Below, piece after piece: positions 1 through 5,363 of a stretch of 5,363 nucleotides of DNA. The stretch's first letter is position 1. Each line of letters opens with the position of its first letter. This stretch comes from an uncultured Eubacteriales bacterium (GTDB taxonomy: Bacteria; Bacillota; Clostridia; Christensenellales; Borkfalkiaceae), in assembly GCA_905207385.1 (NCBI GenBank), contig CAJLLH010000095.1, positions 1 to 5,363 of the forward strand, given 5' to 3'. A model generated the notes under the pieces. That model was not told the DNA's origin. It worked only from the letters and a program-made list of their open reading frames with translations, and did not search any database. A program made the position numbers and the translations under genes.

Positions 1-16
1 GGCTTTTTAATGGTAC

Positions 17-58
17 TTTACCTTGAAAAACCCCCAATTCTACCGGGGAGAAGGTAAA
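17..58. repeat. Imperfect inverted repeat at left edge
   Basis: The arms TTTACCTT (17-24) and AAGGTAAA (51-58) are perfect reverse complements. Inside them a C run (31-35) can pair with GGGG (45-48). Neither strand has a T-run directly after the outer stem, so it is not a standard intrinsic terminator. It could be part of a structured RNA, an operator-like site or the end of a decayed element. One reading frame is open from base 1 to a TAA at 55-57, but 18 codons are too few to call the tail of a gene. Confidence 0.3.
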
Positions 59-75
59 AAATAGCTATAGCAAAT

Positions 76-103
76 TTGATAATTATAAAAGTTACCTTAT
101 TAT
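76..103 (+). promoter_or_regulatory. Candidate sigma-A-type promoter, rightward
   Basis: TTGATA (76-81) matches the -35 consensus at five of six positions. It is followed by a 16-bp spacer and TATTAT (98-103), which matches five of six -10 positions. TTATAT at 100-105 with an 18-bp spacer is an alternative. Transcription would start near 110. The whole stretch is AT-rich, so chance matches are likely and the call is tentative. A minus-strand TATAAT (104-99) overlaps it but lacks a recognisable -35 element. Confidence 0.35.
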
Positions 104-109
104 ATTAAT

Positions 110-266
110 GTTAACACAGCTTGATTATTTAACAAGCAACCTGTTTTACAGGTGTGTGGCGCAATAGGGCTATAGTAAAAGCGATACCCGTTAACGTGTC
201 GGCTGGCAGTGTACCCTTTTGGGCATAAGCAAACCACCAGTTTAACTGGTGGTTTTGATTGTTTTT
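110..266 (+). ncRNA. Candidate structured small RNA, unknown family
   Basis: A possible promoter lies just upstream and a strong terminator-like hairpin closes the interval, outlining a transcript of about 155 nt with no credible reading frame. Possible stems are GCTTG/CAAGC (119-123 with 133-137), ACCTGT/ACAGGT with a TTT loop (139-144 with 148-153), GGGcTAT/ATACCC with a bulged C (167-173 with 184-189), CCC/GGG around TTTT (214-216 with 221-223), and the terminal hairpin. I looked for hallmark sequences of tmRNA, SRP RNA, RNase P RNA, 6S RNA and common riboswitches and saw none. It could instead be a fragment of a decayed mobile element or the trailer of a gene to the left. Confidence 0.3.
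231..266 (+). terminator. Rho-independent terminator-like hairpin, rightward
   Basis: AAACCACCAGT (231-241) and ACTGGTGGTTT (245-255) form a perfect 11-bp stem with a TTA loop. A T-rich tail follows, TTTT at 253-256 and then a run of six T at 261-266 after GATTG. The hairpin is nearly symmetrical, but the minus-strand side is followed only by TTTGCTTATG, so rightward termination is favoured. It would end a transcript arriving from 1-230 before it runs into the 3' end of gyrA. Similar palindromes occur in insertion-sequence ends, which remains an alternative. Confidence 0.6.
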
Positions 267-335
267 TCAGCTTTTTTCATAGCGCACTTTATTGTTTGCG
301 GTTTAAAAACAGCTTACTTTTATTCATGCTGATTA

Positions 336-379
336 TTAAAACGGCAAGCTGTTTGCCTTTTGACATACAGCTTGCCGTT
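336..379 (-). terminator. Likely terminator of the gyrB-gyrA transcript
   Basis: On the minus strand AACGGCAAGCTG (379-368) pairs perfectly with CAGCTTGCCGTT (351-340) over 12 bp with a 16-nt loop. The stem runs into a short T tract (TTTT, then AATAATC), about 65 bases past the gyrA stop codon. The short T tract and long loop make it weaker than ideal. A second stem-loop without a T-run (405-412 with 422-429, one G-U pair) lies between it and gyrA. A tandem 9-bp repeat, TTGCCGTTA at 372-380 and 381-389, partly duplicates one arm. Confidence 0.55.
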
Positions 380-444
380 ATTGCCGTTATTTCGGGCATA
401 GTATGCGGTCAATTTAAAAACTTAACCGCTTTTGCCCTGCTTTT

Positions 445-2997
445 TTATTCCTCGTCGGAGCTGCCTTCTTCTGCAGTTTCCGCAACGTCTGCGGCGGTTT
501 CTTCGGGTACTTCCGCCTCCGCCTCGTCGTCGCGTTCGGTTACCGCTACTGTTGCAACAGAACCTTCCTTGAGCTTCATAAGGCGCACGCCGCGCGTGTT
601 GCGGCCGATAAGCGATATGTCGGAGCAGTGCATGCGGATTATTACGCCTGCGTCGGATATTATCATTATATCGTCGTCGGCGGTAACCTGCTTGAGGTTT
701 ACAAGCTTGCCAGTCGCTTCGTTGAATACGCCTGCCTTTATGCCTTTGCCCGCTCTGCCCTGAAGGCGGTAATCTTCAAGCGAGCTGCGCTTGCCGTATC
801 CGCCAGAGGTTACTGTTAAAATATCTTTGCTTTCGTCCACTACGAGCATATCGACGAGTTTGTCGCCTTCTGCAAGCTGCATTGCCTTTACGCCTGCGGT
901 ATCCCTGCCCATAGCGCGAACGCCGCTTTCGTGAAACCTTATGCACTTGCCGTCGGAAGAAGCTATCATAAGCTCGTTTTCGCCCGTGGTGAACTGCACG
1001 GAGATGAGCTCGTCGCCTTCGCCAAGCTTTATGGCTATTTTGCCGTTCTTGTTTATGCGGAAGAACTCTTCCACTTTGGTCTTTTTAATCATGCCGCCGC
1101 GGGTAGCGAAAGCTATATAGCCTTCGGCATTTTCCTTGATGGGAATCATGGAGGTAATCTTTTCGTCCTGAGCTATGCGGACTATGTTGACTATAGCCCT
1201 GCCGCGCGCCGTGCGGGCAGCTTCGGGGATTTCGTAGCCCTTTATGGAATATACCTTGCCGAAGCTGGAAAAAAGCAGAATATCGTCGTGCGTGGACGAA
1301 ACGAACATCCTTTCAACAAAGTCTTCATCCTTGGGTTTGTGCGCCGTAACGCCCATTCCGCCGCGGTGCTGAGCCTTGTACTCGGTTACGGGCAGACGCT
1401 TAACATAACCCGAATGCGTGAGCGATATCACTACGTTTTCTACGGGGATAAGGTCGGCGTCCTCTATTTCGCCGAAGTCTACGGCTATTTCCGTCTTGCG
1501 CTCGGAAGGATACCTCTTCTTTATGTCGAGAAGGTCGTTCTTTATTATCTCAAGCACCCTGCTTTCGTTGGCAAGGATATCCTTGAAGTCTGCAATCTGC
1601 GCTTCGAGCTGGGTGAGTTCGTCGGTAATCTTGTCTACTTCGAGGTGGGAAAGTCTGTACAGTCTGAGTTCGGCAACGGCGTTGGCCTGACGGTCGTCGA
1701 GGACAAAGTTTGCCATAAGTTTTTCTACGCAGTCCGTTTTATCCTTGGCGGTTTTGCATATTTCGACTACTTCGTCTATGCTTGCCTGAGCTATTACAAG
1801 GCCGCGCAATATGTGCGCCCTTTCTTCCGTTTTGCCGAGGTCGTACTTTGTTCTGCGGACGATTATGTCCTTCTGATGCTCGAGGTAGTAATAGATGCAT
1901 TCCTTGAGGTTGAGAACCTTGGGAGTGCCGTCCACGAGCGCCAGCATTATTATGCCATCGGATACCTGCAGGTTGGTATGCTTGTACAAAAGGTTCAGAA
2001 CCACCTGCGCGTTGGCGTCCTTCTTAATTTCGATTACTATGCGCATGCCGTCGCGGTCGCTTTCTTCGCGGATATCGGATATGCCCTCTATGCGCTTGTC
2101 TTTGACGAGGTCGGCAATGGTTTCGATAAGTTTTGCCTTGTTTACCTGATAGGGTATTTCGGTTACTATTATGCGCGTGCGGGTCTGGTTGCCGCTCTGG
2201 TATTCTTCAATTTCGCACTTGGAGCGTATTATTATGTTGCCCCTGCCGGTGCGGTAAGCCTTTCTTATGCCGCTTCTGCCCATTATCATCGCGCCCGTGG
2301 GGAAGTCGGGGGCGGGAATGTACTGCATGAGCTCGTCAACTTCGATGTCGGGCTTTTCTATCATTGCGATAACGCCGTCTATAACCTCGCCGAGGTTATG
2401 TGGCGGTATGTTGGTCGCCATGCCCACCGCGATGCCGTCTGAGCCGTTTACAAGCATGTTGGGGAAGCGCGAAGGAAGCACCGAAGGCTGCATGCCCGTG
2501 TCGTCGAACGTGGGATAGAAATCTACCGTCTCTTTGTCGAGGTCGCGGAGCATTTCAGCGGCGAGCTTGGAAAGCCTTGCTTCGGTATACCTCATCGCCG
2601 CAGGGGGGTCGCCGTCGACAGAGCCGAAGTTGCCGTGGCCTTCGATAAGCGGGAAGTTTATGGAGAAGTCCTGCGCAAGTCTTACGAGCGCGTCGTACAC
2701 GGAGCTGTCGCCGTGGGGGTGATATTTACCTAAGCAATCGCCGACGATACGCGCGCATTTACGGAAAGGCTTATCGTTATATAAGCCGAGTTCGTGCATT
2801 GAATAGAGTATTCTGCGGTGAACGGGTTTGAGACCGTCGCGCACGTCGGGTATGGCGCGCGATACGTTTACCGCCATGGCGTAGGCGATGAACGAACGCT
2901 TGAGTTCTTCGTCCACCTCTACGTCGAGCATTTTGGTCATTGAAAGGGTCTTTTTAAACTCTTCGGTAAGCTCGGGGCTGGTTTCCTTTTTAGCCAT
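445..2997 (-). CDS. gyrA: DNA gyrase subunit A (type IIA topoisomerase)
   Basis: This is the 850-residue DNA cleavage-religation and wrapping subunit of gyrase, which with GyrB introduces negative supercoils using ATP. The winged-helix region holds the catalytic tyrosine Tyr137 in AAMRYTEAR (E. coli Tyr122). The quinolone-determining loop [10 protein letters not shown] keeps Ser98 and Asp102 (E. coli Ser83 and Asp87), so no classic resistance change is present. Tower and coiled-coil regions follow to about residue 490. The C-terminal domain shows six pinwheel blades starting near residues 521, 573, 628, 676, 726 and 777. The GyrA box reads QHRGGMG (543-549), a variant of the QRRGGKG type, and supports GyrA over ParC. 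The last 30 residues are strongly acidic. The ATG at 2997-2995 has AAGGAG eight bases upstream. The gene is 12 bases behind gyrB and is probably translationally coupled to it. Confidence 0.97.
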   Translation of the reverse strand: MAKKETSPELTEEFKKTLSMTKMLDVEVDEELKRSFIAYAMAVNVSRAIPDVRDGLKPVHRRILYSMHELGLYNDKPFRKCARIVGDCLGKYHPHGDSSVYDALVRLAQDFSINFPLIEGHGNFGSVDGDPPAAMRYTEARLSKLAAEMLRDLDKETVDFYPTFDDTGMQPSVLPSRFPNMLVNGSDGIAVGMATNIPPHNLGEVIDGVIAMIEKPDIEVDELMQYIPAPDFPTGAMIMGRSGIRKAYRTGRGNIIIRSKCEIEEYQSGNQTRTRIIVTEIPYQVNKAKLIETIADLVKDKRIEGISDIREESDRDGMRIVIEIKKDANAQVVLNLLYKHTNLQVSDGIIMLALVDGTPKVLNLKECIYYYLEHQKDIIVRRTKYDLGKTEERAHILRGLVIAQASIDEVVEICKTAKDKTDCVEKLMANFVLDDRQANAVAELRLYRLSHLEVDKITDELTQLEAQIADFKDILANESRVLEIIKNDLLDIKKRYPSERKTEIAVDFGEIEDADLIPVENVVISLTHSGYVKRLPVTEYKAQHRGGMGVTAHKPKDEDFVERMFVSSTHDDILLFSSFGKVYSIKGYEIPEAARTARGRAIVNIVRIAQDEKITSMIPIKENAEGYIAFATRGGMIKKTKVEEFFRINKNGKIAIKLGEGDELISVQFTTGENELMIASSDGKCIRFHESGVRAMGRDTAGVKAMQLAEGDKLVDMLVVDESKDILTVTSGGYGKRSSLEDYRLQGRAGKGIKAGVFNEATGKLVNLKQVTADDDIMIISDAGVIIRMHCSDISLIGRNTRGVRLMKLKEGSVATVAVTERDDEAEAEVPEETAADVAETAEEGSSDEE

Positions 2998-3005
2998 AAA
3001 ACTAA

Positions 3006-3009
3006 CTCC

Positions 3010-3011
<2 letters not shown>
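3006..3011 (-). promoter_or_regulatory. Ribosome binding site of gyrA, overlapping gyrB stop
   Basis: AAGGAG on the minus strand (3011-3006) sits eight bases before the gyrA ATG. It shares two bases with the TAA stop of gyrB (3012-3010), so ribosomes finishing GyrB would expose or re-use it. This fits coupled, near-equal production of the two subunits; the coupling is inferred from spacing. Confidence 0.85.
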
Positions 3012-4953
<1,942 letters not shown>

Positions 4954-4999
4954 TTATTTTTAACCTTACGGTTCAGAGAACTGAAATTATCTCGTATAT

Positions 5000-5028
5000 A
5001 TAATACCATATTATATAATAGCTGTCAA
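5000..5028 (-). promoter_or_regulatory. Strong sigma-A-type promoter of gyrB-gyrA
   Basis: On the minus strand a perfect -35 TTGACA (5028-5023) is followed by exactly 17 bp and the -10 TATTAT (5005-5000). TG at 5008-5007 gives an extended -10. A-tracts at 5052-5040 lie at about -59 to -47 from the inferred start and resemble an UP element. Transcription would begin near 4993, leaving a leader of about 57 nt before the gyrB ATG. A perfect TATAAT (5015-5010) lies inside the spacer but is too close to the -35 to be used with it. Gyrase promoters in other bacteria respond to DNA relaxation; whether this one does cannot be read from sequence. Confidence 0.85.
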
Positions 5029-5098
5029 CTTCTGCCACGTTTTTTTAGTTTTGCGGCATACAAAAAAGGGCGTTTGCGCATACTTTTTGAAGGAATAT

Positions 5099-5104
5099 AA
5101 GGAG
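5099..5104 (+). promoter_or_regulatory. Ribosome binding site of the small Cys-rich gene
   Basis: AAGGAG lies four bases before an ATG at 5109 and seven bases before a second, directly adjacent ATG at 5112. The seven-base spacing is closer to optimal, so the second ATG is preferred. An in-frame TGA at 5088-5090 rules out a longer upstream extension. Confidence 0.7.
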
Positions 5105-5111
5105 AATTATG

Positions 5112-5267
5112 ATGGACGAGAAAATGCACGAGTTTTTATGCGAAAAAGCCATGCTGAAACAAGGTTTTGAATGCCCCGTCTGCGGAAATCACGTGTGCGA
5201 GGGCTGCGCGAAAAGCTGGGGCGGTCTTTGCCCCAACTGTTTTTCAAAGCTTTACAGGATAAGCTGA
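5112..5267 (+). CDS. Small Cys-rich protein, putative zinc-binding
   Basis: I do not recognise this 51-residue protein as a named family. It has three CxxC pairs, CPVC (Cys21, Cys24), CEGC (Cys29, Cys32) and CPNC (Cys40, Cys43), plus His27 and an isolated Cys10. The spacing C-x2-C-x4-C-x2-C-x7-C-x2-C suggests one or two zinc sites of zinc-ribbon or treble-clef type. No signal peptide or membrane segment is visible, so it is probably cytoplasmic. The strong AAGGAG site and the regular Cys pairs argue that it is a real gene despite its size. It is transcribed divergently from the gyrase operon; no convincing promoter of its own is seen. A reading frame on the opposite strand (5107-5295) has no such motifs. 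If translation starts at 5109 the protein gains one Met. Function unknown. Confidence 0.72.
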   Translation: MDEKMHEFLCEKAMLKQGFECPVCGNHVCEGCAKSWGGLCPNCFSKLYRIS

Positions 5268-5333
5268 GGTCAAGAAATAAAGGGCTGAAAAACAAGCGGC
5301 GAATGAGGCATTTAAAACATTAAATATTATTAT

Positions 5334-5350
5334 AAAAACGGCGCAGCGCC
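5334..5350 (-). terminator. Possible leftward terminator at right edge
   Basis: On the minus strand GGCG-CTG-CGCC (5350-5340) is followed by one G and then TTTTT (5338-5334) and an AT-rich stretch. It could end a minus-strand gene lying beyond the window. The stem is only four base pairs, though all G-C. The adjoining palindrome CGCAAAGTTTGCG (5351-5363) is cut by the window end, so the true structure may be larger. Confidence 0.3.
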
Positions 5351-5363
5351 CGCAAAGTTTGCG
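5351..5363. repeat. Short palindrome at right edge
   Basis: CGCAAA and TTTGCG flank a single G and form a perfect 13-base palindrome ending exactly at the window boundary. It may be part of a larger hairpin or an operator site. Nothing further can be said without the following sequence. Confidence 0.3.

Noticed and set aside
150..228. A plus-strand frame encoding GVWRNRAIVKAIPVNVSAGS as a transposase remnant
   Set aside because: The short peptide has a vaguely TnpB-tail-like composition but no catalytic or zinc-finger motif, so no assignment can be supported.
209..763. A 184-codon plus-strand frame crossing the gyrA 3' end
   Set aside because: It begins just before a terminator hairpin, reads through the non-coding region and then antisense through the gyrA tail, giving low-complexity Ser/Ala-rich sequence typical of a shadow frame.
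931..2442. A 503-codon open frame on the plus strand, opposite gyrA
   Set aside because: It runs in exact codon register with gyrA, so each of its codons is the reverse complement of a gyrA codon. It stays open only because gyrA residues 187-689 use no TTA, CTA or TCA codons; its stop is the complement of the TCA codon for Ser186. No ribosome binding site or family motif was seen.
5014..5019. TATAAT on the plus strand as a -10 for the small gene
   Set aside because: No -35-like hexamer lies 16 to 18 bp upstream (4990-4997 is unlike TTGACA), and the region is so AT-rich that a chance match is expected.
5107..5295. A 62-codon minus-strand frame over the small Cys-rich gene
   Set aside because: It lacks recognisable motifs, while the opposite strand has a good ribosome binding site and three CxxC pairs.

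Overview
The window carries a two-gene DNA gyrase operon on the minus strand, gyrB (3010-4935) followed after 12 bases by gyrA (445-2997), together filling about 84% of the sequence. The proteins look like those of a Gram-positive, Clostridia-like member of the Bacillota. GyrB is 641 residues and lacks the roughly 170-residue insertion of the enterobacterial enzyme, ribosome binding sites are of the AAGGAG type, and the promoters fit the housekeeping consensus. Isoleucine is often encoded by ATA. Assignment below this level is not supported by what can be read here.

Region by region. Bases 1-444 hold no convincing protein gene. They contain a candidate rightward promoter (76-103), a run of small hairpins, and a strong rightward terminator-like hairpin (231-266). 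Together these outline a possible small RNA of about 155 nt. A leftward hairpin (336-379) is the likely end of the gyrase transcript, so transcription from the two sides would converge here. Bases 445-4935 are gyrA and gyrB. Bases 4936-5098 are the divergent control region, with a very good minus-strand promoter (TTGACA, 17 bp, TATTAT, with an extended -10 TG and upstream A-tracts). At 5112-5267 a 51-residue, Cys-rich small protein is encoded on the plus strand behind a good ribosome binding site. Bases 5268-5363 are non-coding, AT-rich and then GC-rich, with short palindromes at the right edge.

How they work together. GyrB supplies the ATPase and TOPRIM functions and GyrA the DNA-cleaving tyrosine and the DNA-wrapping C-terminal domain; the A2B2 enzyme introduces negative supercoils. 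Translation is probably coupled, because the GyrB stop codon overlaps the gyrA ribosome binding site. No dnaA, dnaN or recF lies next to gyrB, unlike the arrangement in many Bacillota. The operon itself is ordinary. Points for a second look are the natural Arg-to-Gln change at the aminocoumarin-contact position of GyrB, its longer ATP lid, the degenerate GyrA box, the small CxxC protein and the candidate small RNA.
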